From Desulfovibrio desulfuricans (GTDB lineage: Bacteria; Desulfobacterota; Desulfovibrionia; Desulfovibrionales; Desulfovibrionaceae), in the NCBI RefSeq assembly GCF_004801255.1, contig NZ_CP036295.1, positions 1,115,001-1,179,000 of the forward strand: DNA of 64,000 bases, read 5' to 3'. Positions 1-13,643 of the stretch are shown here, piece after piece. Numbering within the stretch: position 1 is the stretch's first letter; each line of letters opens with the position of its first letter. The position numbers and the translations under genes were made by a program. The notes below the pieces were generated by a model. The model had not been told where the DNA came from. It saw nothing but the letters and a program-made list of their open reading frames with translations, and did no database searches.

Positions 1-310
1 ATGCACATGGCCCAGCCCTGCAGCCTGGTTTCGCCGGCGGTGCGGCACTGGCGGCAAATAGGTTGACCAGGCCCACCCCCGCGATCAACCCGTTGGGCCT
101 CCGGCGGTTGTTCCGTGCGTGCAGTGGAATCAGCCAGGCGATTGATGACTGACGCAAGGCAGAAGCGTGAGGCTGCTAGCGTATGATGCGCATAACGACC
201 ACCGCATTGCCGTGCACCCCACATTGCGGCGCAATGCCGCGTAAGGCGTACAGGCGCAGGCTGGATGGCCCACACAGGACAGACCGTACATTGCGTACAG
301 GAGCCCTGCA
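1..310. other. Left-edge stretch without a supported gene
   Basis: I see no open frame here with a plausible ribosome-binding site or recognisable protein. The short frames on both strands are interrupted and have no family-like sequence. It lies beyond the rpoC terminator on the minus-strand reading, so it probably separates the rpoBC unit from the next unit outside the window. Confidence 0.4.
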
Positions 311-350
311 AAACGCAAAAATCCCCCCGAAAGGATTCCTTTCGGGGGGA
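311..350 (-). terminator. Intrinsic terminator after rpoC
   Basis: A 14-base G/C-rich inverted repeat (arms about 322-335 and 337-350) is followed, on the minus strand, by TTTTTGCG. It sits about 50 bases past the rpoC stop and nothing else on that strand needs it. It implies that rpoBC ends here rather than reading into rpsL/rpsG. Confidence 0.85.
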
Positions 351-399
351 CAGTCGTATGCTTGCCAGCAGACAGCCCAAGGGCGGCCTGCAACGAGGC

Positions 400-4572
<4,173 letters not shown>

Positions 4573-4621
4573 AGTATACCTTGCTTTGTAAAAAGCTCGT
4601 TGAAATCGTTAGCCATGCTGT

Positions 4622-4654
4622 CGCCAGCTGCCGCGATGGTCGCGGCAGCTGGCG
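4622..4654 (-). promoter_or_regulatory. Perfect 15-bp hairpin between rpoB and rpoC
   Basis: Arms 4622-4636 and 4640-4654 are exact reverse complements around a three-base loop. No run of U follows on either strand, so it is not an ordinary terminator. In the rpoBC transcript it would be a very stable stem about 50 bases upstream of the rpoC start codon. An RNA processing or stability element is an inference from position only. Confidence 0.6.
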
Positions 4655-4687
4655 CAACGCGTGTCCGGGGCCGCCAGAAAGGGGGTT

Positions 4688-7600
4688 TTACGCCTCTTCC
4701 TCGCGTTCTTTCATAAAGCCCACGCGTTTGGGCTTTTTCTTGCCTTCTTCCTGGTGCAGGGTCACGTTGAGACCAAGGCTCATGAGTTCCTTCACCAACA
4801 CGTTGAACGATTCGGGCAGACCTGCCTCAAGGAAGTTGTCGCCCTTGACGATCTTTTCGTACATCTTCACGCGTCCGGTCACGTCGTCCGACTTGACCGT
4901 AAGGAATTCCTGCAGCAGATAGGCCGCGCCGTAGGCTTCAAGAGCCCAGACTTCCATTTCGCCCAAACGCTGGCCGCCGAACTGGGCTTTACCGCCGAGG
5001 GGCTGCTGCGTCACCAGCGAGTAAGGGCCGGTGGAACGGGCGTGGATTTTTTCGTCAACCAAGTGGTGCAGCTTGAGCATGTACATGACGCCTGTGGTCA
5101 CGCGGTTCTTGAAGGGAACACCCGTGCGGCCGTCGTACAGGGTGGTTTTGCCGTCGTTGGCAAGACCAGCCTTGTCCATCCAGCCCCAGATTTCCTCTTC
5201 GGTCGCGCCGTCGAACACGGGGGTCTTGGTGACAATGCCGTTGCGCAGCTTGAGCACGGAGGCCTTGAATTCCTCATCACTCATTGTGTCAACCAGCGAG
5301 CTGATTTCGGGCGAGTTGTAAACGCCCTTGAGCTCTTCGCGCACAACCTGCATGGCCGCGCCCGAGTCAACAAGCTCGGCCAGCTGACGGCCCAGTTCCT
5401 TGGCGCCCCACCCGAGGTGGGTCTCCATGATCTGGCCGATATTCATACGAGAGGGCACGCCCAGGGGGTTCAGCACGATGTCCACGGGACGACCGTCGGC
5501 AAAGAAGGGCATGTCTTCTTCCGGCAAGATGCAGGAAACAACGCCCTTGTTACCGTGGCGGCCAGCCATTTTATCGCCCACCGAAAGCTTACGCTTGATG
5601 GCAATGTGCACCTTGACCATCTTGATGACGCCAGGAGGCAGATCGTCGCCCTCGGTGACCTTGTCGCGCTTGGAGTCGTAGATGGCCTTAAGGTATTCAA
5701 CCTGCTGGTCGTACGACTTGAGCGCCTCGGTCACGGCGTCGTTGACTTCCTTGCTCTTGAACAGGCCCGCAAGCTTCTTGACGGGGATCTGCTCAAGCAC
5801 GTCTTCGGTCAGGGCTGCGCCCACATCGGCCAGCACCTCGCCCTTCTTTTTGCCCGGCACTGCGGCCGCGATCTGCTTGCCCAGAACGTGGGGGGCAAGC
5901 TGCACGCGGGTGCGGTCGGAAAGGGCGCGCAGATGATCAGATTCCTTCTGGTCCAGCACCGACGTGTCGTGGCTTTCGATGGCCAGGGTACGGTCATCCT
6001 TCTCGCCGGAGCGGCGGTTGAAGACCTTGACGTCGATGATGGTGCCTTCCACTCCCGGGGGAACCTTGAGGGAGGTGTTTTTCACATCCCTGGCCTTTTC
6101 GCCGAAGATGGCGCGGAGCAGCTTTTCTTCTGGCGTAAGCTGGGTTTCGCCCTTGGGGGTGATTTTGCCCACAAGGATGTCGTCGGGCTTGACGGCCGCG
6201 CCGATGCGGATGATGCCGCTCTCGTCGAGGTTGCGCAGCATGTCTTCGCTGACGTTGGGAATATCGCGGGTTATTTCCTCCGGTCCCAGCTTGGTGTCGC
6301 GAGCCACTACCTCGAATTCTTCAATATGAATGGAGGTAAAGGTGTCGTCGCGCACGGTGCGCTCGGAAATGAGGATGGAGTCTTCGTAGTTGTAGCCGCA
6401 CCAGGGCATGAACGCGACCACCAGGTTTTTGCCAAGGGCAAGTTCGCCCTCGTCAATGCCGGGGCCGTCGGCCAGAATCTGACCTTTTTTAACGGGCATG
6501 CCGGGGTAGCAGGTGGGCTTTTGCCCAAAGCACGAGTTCTGGTTCGACTTGTGGAACTTGAGCAGGTCATAGGCGCGCACGCCGCCCTGCTTGGGAAACA
6601 CGTCGCCCTCGTACGAAACGATGAGGCGGTCGGCGTCCACATATTCCACCTTGCCGGGCGCGGGAGCCACTATGCACGCGCCGGAGTCGCGGGCCACGTC
6701 CACTTCCATGCCCGTGCCCACGAGGGGCTTTTCGGAGCGCAAAAGCGGCACGGCCTGACGCTGCATGTTTGAACCCATGAGCGCGCGGTTGGCGTCGTCG
6801 TGTTCCAGGAAGGGAATGAGCGCGGCGGAGATGGAGACCATCTGGCTGGGCGAGACGTCCATCAGGGTCACTTCTTCGCGCGGGTTCATTTCCACTTCGC
6901 CCTTGACGCGCACGGTCACGTATTCGTCAAGCAGGTTGCCGTCGGCGTCCACGCGGGCGTTGGCCTGCGCCACCACCTGACCGCCTTCGCGCGAGGCGTC
7001 GAGATGCACCACGTCATTGGTAACGCGGCTATCGCGCACAACGCGGTAGGGCGTTTCAATAAAGCCGTAGTCGTTGACCTTGGCAAAGGTGGTCAGCGAA
7101 ACGATAAGACCGATGTTCGGGCCTTCAGGCGTTTCGATGGGGCAGATGCGGCCATAGTGCGAGGTGTGCACGTCGCGCACTTCAAAGCCCGCGCGTTCGC
7201 GGGTCAGACCGCCGGGACCCAGGGCCGAAAGACGACGCTTGTGCGTCACTTCCGAGAGCGAGTTGGTCTGGTCCATGAACTGCGAGAGCTGCGAAGTGCC
7301 AAAGAATTCCTTGAGCACAGCCGCCACCGGCTTGGGATTGATCAGGTCGTGGGGCATGAGCGTGGAAATTTCCTGCAGGCTCATGCGCTCCTTGATGGCG
7401 CGCTCCATGCGCACAAGGCCGATGCGGTACTGGTTTTCAACCAGTTCGCCGACCAGGCGCACGCGGCGGTTGCCCAGGTGGTCGATGTCGTCGGCCGGGC
7501 CGTGGCTGTCCTTCAACTGCACCAGCACCTTGATGGCGGTGAGGATGTCGTTGTCGGTCAGGGTGCGCAGGTCGTCGGCCTCGTTCAGGCTGAGGCGCTG

Positions 7601-8824
7601 GTTGAGCTTGTAGCGGCCCACCGGCGAGAGGTCGTAGTAGTCGGCGTTGCGGAACAGGTTGTCAAAGAAGCTGGCCGCAATCTCGGGGGTAGGCGGAGAC
7701 GACGGACGCAGACGACGGTAGATTTCTTCCTGCGCCTTCTGCTGGTCGGGGATGCGGTCCTGCACCAGGGTGTCGCGGATGGACGACGAGGTGTCGGTGC
7801 CCTTGGTGTGCAGCACGGCGATACGCACGATGCCCGCCTCGCGGATGCGGTCGAGCAGCCCGGCGGTGATTTCGTCGGCGGCTTCGGCCAGCACTTCGCC
7901 GGTCTTGGGATCGGCCACGTCTTCAGCCAAAAACATGGCGTCCAGCGTGTCGGGGCGAACTTCGATGGCTTCAATGCCCGACTCGCAGATCATGCGCCAG
8001 CTGCGCTTGGTGATTGGCTTGCCAGCCTTGACGAGGACATTGCCCTGGGGGTCGCAGATATCGGCGTAGGCGTTGTCCTTGCGGTACAGATCCTTGCGGA
8101 TCTCCCAGAACAGGCTGCTGGCCGACTCGATGCGGTAGTGCTCCTGCGAGTAGAAGTACTCGAGGATCTGCTCCTTGCTCATGCCCATGGCCTTGAACAG
8201 GATGGTTGCGGGCATTTTGCGGCGACGGTCGATGCGGACGTACAGAATGTCCTTGTGGTCGAAGTCAAAGTCGAGCCACGAGCCGCGCATGGGAATGATG
8301 CGGCAGGAGTAAAGCACCTTGCGGCTGGTGTGGGTCTTGCCGCCGTCGTGCTCAAAAATGATGCCCGGCGAGCGCTGCAACTGGTTAACGATGACGCGCT
8401 CGGTGCCGTTGATGATAAACGTGCCCTTTTCCGTCATCAGGGGCAGGGTGCCAAAATAGATATCCTGCTCTTTGATGTCGCGGATGGTGCGGTTGCCCGA
8501 AGCTTCATCGGTGTCATAGACCACCAGGCGCACCTTGATGCGCATGGGAGCCTCGTAGGTCAGCCCCTTTGAAATGCACTCGGCCTGGTCGTATTTGGGT
8601 TCGCCGATTTCGTAGCTGACGAACTCAAGACTGGCGGTCTTATTGAAATCCTCAATGGGGAAGACGGTGTGGAACACACCTTCCAGCCCTTCCTCTGGGC
8701 TGCGGTCGGCATCTGAAACGCCTTCCTGAAGGAATTTCTGGTAAGAATCTATCTGCAGATTCAGCAGATGTGGGATAGGGAGGGAAACCTTGATTTTGCC
8801 GAACTGTTTGGTGAGCTGGCCCAT
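4688..8824 (-). CDS. rpoB: DNA-directed RNA polymerase subunit beta
   Basis: This is the beta subunit of RNA polymerase. With the start at 8824 it is 1378 residues, beginning [18 protein letters not shown], typical of the family. A further-upstream in-frame ATG at 8965 would add 47 residues of non-conserved sequence. The 8824 start is preferred because it has a TTGAGG ribosome site and fits family alignment. The rifampicin region ([13 protein letters not shown], then [13 protein letters not shown]) reads wild-type in style. Conserved C-terminal blocks ([13 protein letters not shown] and [20 protein letters not shown]) are present. It forms an operon with rpoC. Confidence 0.97.
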   Translation of the reverse strand: MGQLTKQFGKIKVSLPIPHLLNLQIDSYQKFLQEGVSDADRSPEEGLEGVFHTVFPIEDFNKTASLEFVSYEIGEPKYDQAECISKGLTYEAPMRIKVRLVVYDTDEASGNRTIRDIKEQDIYFGTLPLMTEKGTFIINGTERVIVNQLQRSPGIIFEHDGGKTHTSRKVLYSCRIIPMRGSWLDFDFDHKDILYVRIDRRRKMPATILFKAMGMSKEQILEYFYSQEHYRIESASSLFWEIRKDLYRKDNAYADICDPQGNVLVKAGKPITKRSWRMICESGIEAIEVRPDTLDAMFLAEDVADPKTGEVLAEAADEITAGLLDRIREAGIVRIAVLHTKGTDTSSSIRDTLVQDRIPDQQKAQEEIYRRLRPSSPPTPEIAASFFDNLFRNADYYDLSPVGRYKLNQRLSLNEADDLRTLTDNDILTAIKVLVQLKDSHGPADDIDHLGNRRVRLVGELVENQYRIGLVRMERAIKERMSLQEISTLMPHDLINPKPVAAVLKEFFGTSQLSQFMDQTNSLSEVTHKRRLSALGPGGLTRERAGFEVRDVHTSHYGRICPIETPEGPNIGLIVSLTTFAKVNDYGFIETPYRVVRDSRVTNDVVHLDASREGGQVVAQANARVDADGNLLDEYVTVRVKGEVEMNPREEVTLMDVSPSQMVSISAALIPFLEHDDANRALMGSNMQRQAVPLLRSEKPLVGTGMEVDVARDSGACIVAPAPGKVEYVDADRLIVSYEGDVFPKQGGVRAYDLLKFHKSNQNSCFGQKPTCYPGMPVKKGQILADGPGIDEGELALGKNLVVAFMPWCGYNYEDSILISERTVRDDTFTSIHIEEFEVVARDTKLGPEEITRDIPNVSEDMLRNLDESGIIRIGAAVKPDDILVGKITPKGETQLTPEEKLLRAIFGEKARDVKNTSLKVPPGVEGTIIDVKVFNRRSGEKDDRTLAIESHDTSVLDQKESDHLRALSDRTRVQLAPHVLGKQIAAAVPGKKKGEVLADVGAALTEDVLEQIPVKKLAGLFKSKEVNDAVTEALKSYDQQVEYLKAIYDSKRDKVTEGDDLPPGVIKMVKVHIAIKRKLSVGDKMAGRHGNKGVVSCILPEEDMPFFADGRPVDIVLNPLGVPSRMNIGQIMETHLGWGAKELGRQLAELVDSGAAMQVVREELKGVYNSPEISSLVDTMSDEEFKASVLKLRNGIVTKTPVFDGATEEEIWGWMDKAGLANDGKTTLYDGRTGVPFKNRVTTGVMYMLKLHHLVDEKIHARSTGPYSLVTQQPLGGKAQFGGQRLGEMEVWALEAYGAAYLLQEFLTVKSDDVTGRVKMYEKIVKGDNFLEAGLPESFNVLVKELMSLGLNVTLHQEEGKKKPKRVGFMKEREEEA

Positions 8825-9363
8825 GGGTACCTCAAGATAGGTAGCGGTTGCGCCCCGGCTGCGCGACAAATCAGCATGCCTAAGCCGGCGGGCAAAAAAC
8901 TTGCTGTCACTGCACCCTGAAAGCGTAAGCTGGTGGAGAGGCTGAAAAAAACCTACTGCTGGCAAGGCGTAAAAAACCCATCCCTGTCTGGGTAAACAGG
9001 GCTGGGGATAGGGCTTTACCTTAAGTGTGTATGCTTGGTCAGTAAGTTATTGAAAAACAGAAAGGAGCCTCCCGCACCAATCGTTGAAAGAGGATGCATA
9101 CTAGGAATCCGTGACGTTGGCAAGCAAAAAAGCGGGAGGAAAAAATAAAAACTTCTCTGTCGGCCAATTTACCTCAGCGAGAAGTTCATGACAAGACAAA
9201 AAAAAGGCTTGCAGGGCGGTTTTTACCGGTTGTGCGTCCAATCTGTGTCGTAGCGGCGCAAAAAACAGGCCTGCCGTCATCCCCTGCCGTCTCCGTCGGG
9301 CCCTGTTGTCAGGGGCGTTGCCTGTACTGTTGCGGCCTCATGGCTTACCCGCAGCTGGCACGG
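8825..9363. other. rpoB upstream region
   Basis: These 539 bases contain no gene. No rplJ or rplL remnant is visible, although those genes usually precede rpoB. A minus-strand terminator lies at 9140-9186, so the rpoBC promoter should lie between 8825 and 9140. A weak candidate reading toward rpoB has TTGCTT, 18 bases, then TAGTAT near 9097-9125. Poly-A/T tracts are frequent around 9125-9215. Confidence 0.5.
9140..9186 (-). terminator. Terminator between the signalling operon and rpoB
   Basis: Inverted arms at 9150-9157 and 9179-9186 (AACTTCTC / GAGAAGTT) are followed on the minus strand by TTTTATTTTTTCC. It sits about 180 bases after the stop of the diadenylate-cyclase-like gene and would insulate rpoBC from it. 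Confidence 0.6.
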
Positions 9364-10704
9364 TCAGCCGATCTCAAACAGGGCCTGTCCGGCTTCGGCC
9401 CGGTTGCTCCAGGCGGTGATGTGCCCGTCGTTGGAAACCTTGATGCCGATGCCGTGTTCGGCAAGCGTCAGGGCCGCAGCCTTGCGCCCGCCGCTGGTGC
9501 TGCCCCCGGGAACCTTGAGGATGGCCCCGACGGCAAAGACGCTGCCGTCGTCAAAGATCAGCGTGGCTCCGTCGATGGAGAGCAGCTCGGCCCGCAGCTT
9601 GCGGGGAATTTGCGCAAAGTTCGTGCTGGGCAGGGCAGTGCGCAGCAGTGCTGTCTTGCTGCCGCCCGCGTTGGCCAGCATGTCCTTTTCGTTAACGATT
9701 TCTGCAAGGTGGCGCTGCAGGTGCTCTTGCGAGATGCGCACAAGCTCCGCCTGATCCATATTTTGCGCGATGCGCTGGTTGCGGCGTTCGTTGATCATCC
9801 AGGGCGTGACGGCGTTTTTTTTGAAAAAGCCGATGCAGGCTCCCTTGCGGCGGAAGGATACGTCGAGCAGGCTGAGGTACAGCGCCTCAATAGTGCCCCG
9901 GCTGCCGCCGTGCCCCTGATAGCCAAGCTCGGCAAGGTAGGCCTGGTGCGAAAAGTGCAGCCATTTGCCGCGCCGTTTGGCAAAAAAAAGCTGCCGGTTC
10001 TTGAAGATGAGTATGTCGCCGTTTTTGCTGAGGCAAAAAGCGCAGCGCTGCTGAGAGGTCCAGTAGGCCACCGGCAAAAAGGGCAGAGGCGCGTACACGT
10101 GGGCCGCCTCTTTCTCATCGGGCATGAGGGCCTCGCAGTAGGCTGTTATGCCGCCCTCGGCATTGCACACAAGCAGAGTGTCGCAGCCTGAGGTGAGAAC
10201 CTTGGCGTAGTCCTCCTTGCAGACATCAAAAAAACTGACCTGCGCCGGGCGAGGGTCCGCCTCGTCAATGGCCACGGAAAAGGAAATCTTTTCACCCTCG
10301 TAGGTTTCGCTCGACCAGAAGGACAACAGGTTGAGTATGCCCAGCACTGTGACATGGCGCTTGGGTGAGAGTATCTTGGCAATGCCGATGAGCTGGGCCT
10401 GCCGTATGCACACTGCGGCGTAATCGTCTATGCGGGGGGTGCTGAAGATTTTTTTCCACTCGGCAAGGATGTTGCGGGCGATGTGCTGCTCGGTCTCCGT
10501 AAATGGAATGGCCCGGAATATATAAACGTCGTCCTCCGCGTGCCCGGTAAGGGCCACGCGCATCATGAAGCACCTGCCGTTCATCTCGGCGATGTCGTCA
10601 AAGTTTTCTCTCGTGTACTCATCATCAAGAATTTCCGTGGCAGGCCCAAAGAGCGGGGCGAGAAATTCTGTGACGGCCTGGATGACGGCCTTTTGGGTGC
10701 TCAT
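9364..10704 (-). CDS. DisA_N/diadenylate-cyclase-like protein, probably non-catalytic
   Basis: The product is 446 residues. The C-terminal part (about residues 365-446) resembles the DisA_N (DAC) fold: a DGA motif at 378-380 followed by a strand-loop-helix. The second catalytic motif, normally RHR within GTRHRAA, reads SGGRKAA at 404-410. Two of its three residues are changed, so diadenylate cyclase activity is doubtful and a nucleotide-sensing role is an inference. The first 340 residues are alpha/beta sequence with several Cys, which I do not recognise. The ATG at 10704 has GGAG at good spacing; an ATG 30 bases upstream lacks one. It is the last gene of a partner-switch operon. Confidence 0.65.
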   Translation of the reverse strand: MSTQKAVIQAVTEFLAPLFGPATEILDDEYTRENFDDIAEMNGRCFMMRVALTGHAEDDVYIFRAIPFTETEQHIARNILAEWKKIFSTPRIDDYAAVCIRQAQLIGIAKILSPKRHVTVLGILNLLSFWSSETYEGEKISFSVAIDEADPRPAQVSFFDVCKEDYAKVLTSGCDTLLVCNAEGGITAYCEALMPDEKEAAHVYAPLPFLPVAYWTSQQRCAFCLSKNGDILIFKNRQLFFAKRRGKWLHFSHQAYLAELGYQGHGGSRGTIEALYLSLLDVSFRRKGACIGFFKKNAVTPWMINERRNQRIAQNMDQAELVRISQEHLQRHLAEIVNEKDMLANAGGSKTALLRTALPSTNFAQIPRKLRAELLSIDGATLIFDDGSVFAVGAILKVPGGSTSGGRKAAALTLAEHGIGIKVSNDGHITAWSNRAEAGQALFEIG

Positions 10705-10830
10705 GGCAAATGCTCCGTGCGGCGGCGACGGCATGCGTCGCAGATGTGTGGCCCGTTTGTCGTCCCCTTGCGCGCTGGCGGTTCAGGGGCGGCGTTGCGG
10801 GACGGCCTTTGGCTGCCTGTGGGATGCCGG

Positions 10831-13074
10831 TTACGCTTCTTCCTGTCGCCACAGGGTGAGAATGTTTTTTCCATCCGCAGTGCGCGAGTAGTCCATCCTG
10901 GTCATTATTCTGCGTACCATGGCAATGCCGAGCCCGCCCTCGTCGCGCTGCCCGGCGGGCAGGGTAGTATCCGGCCCCGGCTGCTGCAGCGGATTGAAGG
11001 GACGGCCGCTGTCCTGAAACTGCACAACAAGCTGAAACGGCCCGCTCCGCGCCCGGCAGCGCAGCAGTACCGTGCCCTGATCCGGCGCGTAGGCGTAGTG
11101 GGCTATGTTGGTGAACACTTCTTCTGCGGCCACCAGCAGCAAGGGTAGGGTTTTGGCGGGGCACTGGGCGGCCTTGAGCTTGGTTTCCAAAAAAGCCAGC
11201 ACCGATTCAAGGTGGGCGTCGTCGGCTGTTACCAGCAGCTCATCCCAGGCCATGCCAGCAAATTCAAGCGCCAGAATGGTAATGTCGTCTGACTGCTCCA
11301 CGCCGGAGGCAAAGTCTTCCACCTTTTGCAGCAGGGTCTGCACGGTTTTTTCGGCGCTCATGCCCTCAGTGCCGCTCACGGCGTTTTCTATGCCGCTGAG
11401 TCCCAGGCGGCCTCCCTGGCTGTTTTCCGCCTCGCTGACGCCGTCCGTGTAGAGCAGCAGGCGGTCGCCCGGCGACAGTTGAAACGTCTGCTCGCGGTAA
11501 CTGGAGTTGCCCATGGCCCCAAGAGGCAGGCCGTGGCCCGCCTCAATCCACGAGTAGCGCGCCTCCTGCTGTCTGAAAAGCAGCGGATGCTCGTGCCCGG
11601 CATTGGCGCAGACCAGCCTGCCGGTGGTGAGATCCAGAACCCCCAGAAAGGCGGTGAGAAAAATATCCTGGTCATTCTGGGCAGAGATGCGCCTGTTTGC
11701 CTGCAAAAAAATTTCCGCCGGTGAAAGCCCCGACTCGGCAAGGCTCTTGATGAGGGTTTTGGCCGTCATCATAAACAGGGCCGCGCCGATGCCCTTGTCA
11801 GCCACGTCGGCCACCACGATCACAAGCTGGTTTTTATCCCTGAGATAAAAATCGTAAAAATCGCCGCCCACCACCTTGGCGGCCCGCATGACGGCAAAGA
11901 TGTCAAAGTCCTCCCTCTCCGGATAGGCGGGAAACACGCTCGGCAGCGACGAGCACTGGATGGCGCGGGCAAATTCCAGCTCGGCGTCTATTCTGCCCGC
12001 TGCGGCGTCGATGGCCTGCTTGAGGCTTTGCACCGTTTTGTTGATGCCGTCCGAGAGCAGGCCAAATTCTGGCGTGGTGCGCTCGTTGAGCACCACATCA
12101 AGGTTGCCCGAGGTGATTTTTTGCAGGTCGGCGTTGACGCGGTACACGTCGTTGATGACCAGCCGCTTGACCAGATGTGAGACCATCCAGAAAATGAGGG
12201 CAAACAGCACGATATTGCAGGCCGCAATATACATGAGCATGCTGTCGCGTGAAAAAAACACCTCGCTGCGGGGTAGCAGGGCAAACAGCGTGTAACCGTC
12301 AGCTTCCATACTCTGGCAAAGGTACTGTTTGCCAAGAATGGTAACCATGCCGGACTGTTGCGCCTGTATCAGTCCAAGCGACCTCACGCTGGCCCCCACA
12401 GGCACGGCGGTTTCGCTGCCGCTGCTGATGACGGCCCCATAGATGGCAATGGCCATAAACCCCTGTGAGCCGATATGGTAGCGGGGGGCTATTTCATCCA
12501 CAGCGGCGACGCGCAGGGCCTCAAGCAGGCGGCGGGGTGAATAGCCGATCTGCACGATGCCCGTGCAGTCGCGCCGCGCCACGCCCGCATACTGAAAGGG
12601 CTCGTTGTCCGCGCCCCGGGGGATGATATCCTGCACCAGGGTAAATTCCAGATCGCGCAGAGCGGGCAAAAACGCGGCGGACTGCGGCGAGGTGGCCATG
12701 TCGTAGCCCACGAACGAAGATGTGGAAGCTACGACGACGCCCTGCTCGTCCGTGACGTTCAGTTCTTCCACATCAAGCAGTTTGCGCAAAAAAAACATCA
12801 GGGTGGTGACATTGAGAATGCCGGGGTTCTGCGTGATTATGGCTGCAAAGGCCCGTGCCTTGGCCAGAGCGCCCGCGTCGGATATCTCCCGGATATGGGT
12901 GGCGTTGGTGACGACCATGCGCAGATACTTGGCCCCGTCGTCGAGATTGCTTGAAAGCATGTAGCGGGCGTTTTCTTCGGCCTGTCGGGTCTGCAAAAAA
13001 TAGGACGCCGCCAGTGTGATGCAAAAAGCGGGAAAGATGCAGATAAAGAGCCACTTATGAAACATTTTGTGCAT
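10831..13074 (-). CDS. Membrane sensor SpoIIE-type phosphatase with C-terminal anti-sigma-type ATPase
   Basis: The product is 747 residues. Order: transmembrane segment about 5-27, a periplasmic sensor loop about 28-275, a second transmembrane segment about 277-300, HAMP-like linker to about 353, PP2C/SpoIIE phosphatase about 380-595 (VGGDFYD and VADVADKG metal motifs), and a HATPase_c domain about 610-747 (EEVFTNIAHYAY N-box, GGLGIAMV G-box). The architecture suggests one protein that can both dephosphorylate and, in RsbW fashion, phosphorylate a STAS partner. A STAS gene lies directly upstream in the same direction. No clear Shine-Dalgarno site precedes the ATG; an ATG three codons later is equally possible. 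Confidence 0.85.
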   Translation of the reverse strand: MHKMFHKWLFICIFPAFCITLAASYFLQTRQAEENARYMLSSNLDDGAKYLRMVVTNATHIREISDAGALAKARAFAAIITQNPGILNVTTLMFFLRKLLDVEELNVTDEQGVVVASTSSFVGYDMATSPQSAAFLPALRDLEFTLVQDIIPRGADNEPFQYAGVARRDCTGIVQIGYSPRRLLEALRVAAVDEIAPRYHIGSQGFMAIAIYGAVISSGSETAVPVGASVRSLGLIQAQQSGMVTILGKQYLCQSMEADGYTLFALLPRSEVFFSRDSMLMYIAACNIVLFALIFWMVSHLVKRLVINDVYRVNADLQKITSGNLDVVLNERTTPEFGLLSDGINKTVQSLKQAIDAAAGRIDAELEFARAIQCSSLPSVFPAYPEREDFDIFAVMRAAKVVGGDFYDFYLRDKNQLVIVVADVADKGIGAALFMMTAKTLIKSLAESGLSPAEIFLQANRRISAQNDQDIFLTAFLGVLDLTTGRLVCANAGHEHPLLFRQQEARYSWIEAGHGLPLGAMGNSSYREQTFQLSPGDRLLLYTDGVSEAENSQGGRLGLSGIENAVSGTEGMSAEKTVQTLLQKVEDFASGVEQSDDITILALEFAGMAWDELLVTADDAHLESVLAFLETKLKAAQCPAKTLPLLLVAAEEVFTNIAHYAYAPDQGTVLLRCRARSGPFQLVVQFQDSGRPFNPLQQPGPDTTLPAGQRDEGGLGIAMVRRIMTRMDYSRTADGKNILTLWRQEEA

Positions 13075-13149
13075 GGCGGCCCGCCTTTGCGGGCTTGCCC
13101 GCTCTGCGCAATAAGGCTCTGCACCGCGGCGGAGCTTTGTGGGGTGGGG

Positions 13150-13446
13150 TTATTCGATGGTAAACAGATCCACAAAGCCCGTGATGCTGAACACTTCTCT
13201 CACGGTTTCATTGGCATTGACGATGCGCATGCCCTGGCGCTCGACCATCCGTTTGTGCAGGCGCAGCAGTATGCGCAGACCGGCGCTCGAAATGTAGTCC
13301 ACCTGGCTGAAATCAAGCACCAGCGAGTCCGCCGTGGCGCAGTCCTCCTGCAGCTCCCTGTCCAGCGCAGGGGCTGTGACCGTATCTATCTTGCCCGCTA
13401 TGCTGACATGCAAAACGCCGTCAGCTGTTTTTTTGCAAACCTGCAT
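13150..13446 (-). CDS. STAS-domain anti-sigma factor antagonist
   Basis: This 98-residue single STAS domain resembles SpoIIAA/RsbV. The phosphorylatable serine region reads YISSAGLR with Ser53/Ser54, in the usual place. The ATG has AGAGG seven bases upstream. It is the first gene of a three-gene minus-strand operon with the SpoIIE/HATPase protein and the DAC-like protein. Its likely role is the phosphorylation-controlled partner of that phosphatase/kinase. No sigma factor lies in the window, so the output is unknown. Confidence 0.88.
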   Translation of the reverse strand: MQVCKKTADGVLHVSIAGKIDTVTAPALDRELQEDCATADSLVLDFSQVDYISSAGLRILLRLHKRMVERQGMRIVNANETVREVFSITGFVDLFTIE

Positions 13447-13505
13447 GTGGGGCCTCTCTGTGGAGTTGATGAATGGGCGCTACTATCTCTTACATATTTT
13501 ACGAT

Positions 13506-13594
13506 TACAGCGCCCCGCCCGCAAGGGGAAAATCCCCGGACGCGGCCCGGCCCATCTGCCCGCACCTACAGCGCCCCGCCCGCAAGGGGAAAAT
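13506..13594. repeat. Two 28-bp direct repeats at a 61-bp period (CRISPR-like remnant candidate)
   Basis: An identical 28-base unit occurs at 13506-13533 and 13567-13594, separated by 33 unrelated bases. Read on the minus strand, the unit has TTTTCCCC, eight bases, then GGGG, the same layout as type I-E CRISPR repeats, which also have a 61-base period. There are only two units, no leader is recognisable, and no cas gene lies in the window. It could equally be a small duplicated hairpin behind the MerR gene. Confidence 0.35.
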
Positions 13595-13643
13595 GCCGGT
13601 TGGCCGGCCCTGTGCGCAAGGCTTGGTGCTGGGCAACGCGCCT

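Noticed and set aside
4661-8572. Long plus-strand open frames (703 and 590 codons) opposite rpoB
   Set aside because: Antisense shadows of rpoB; His/Val/Gly-rich composition typical of such frames.
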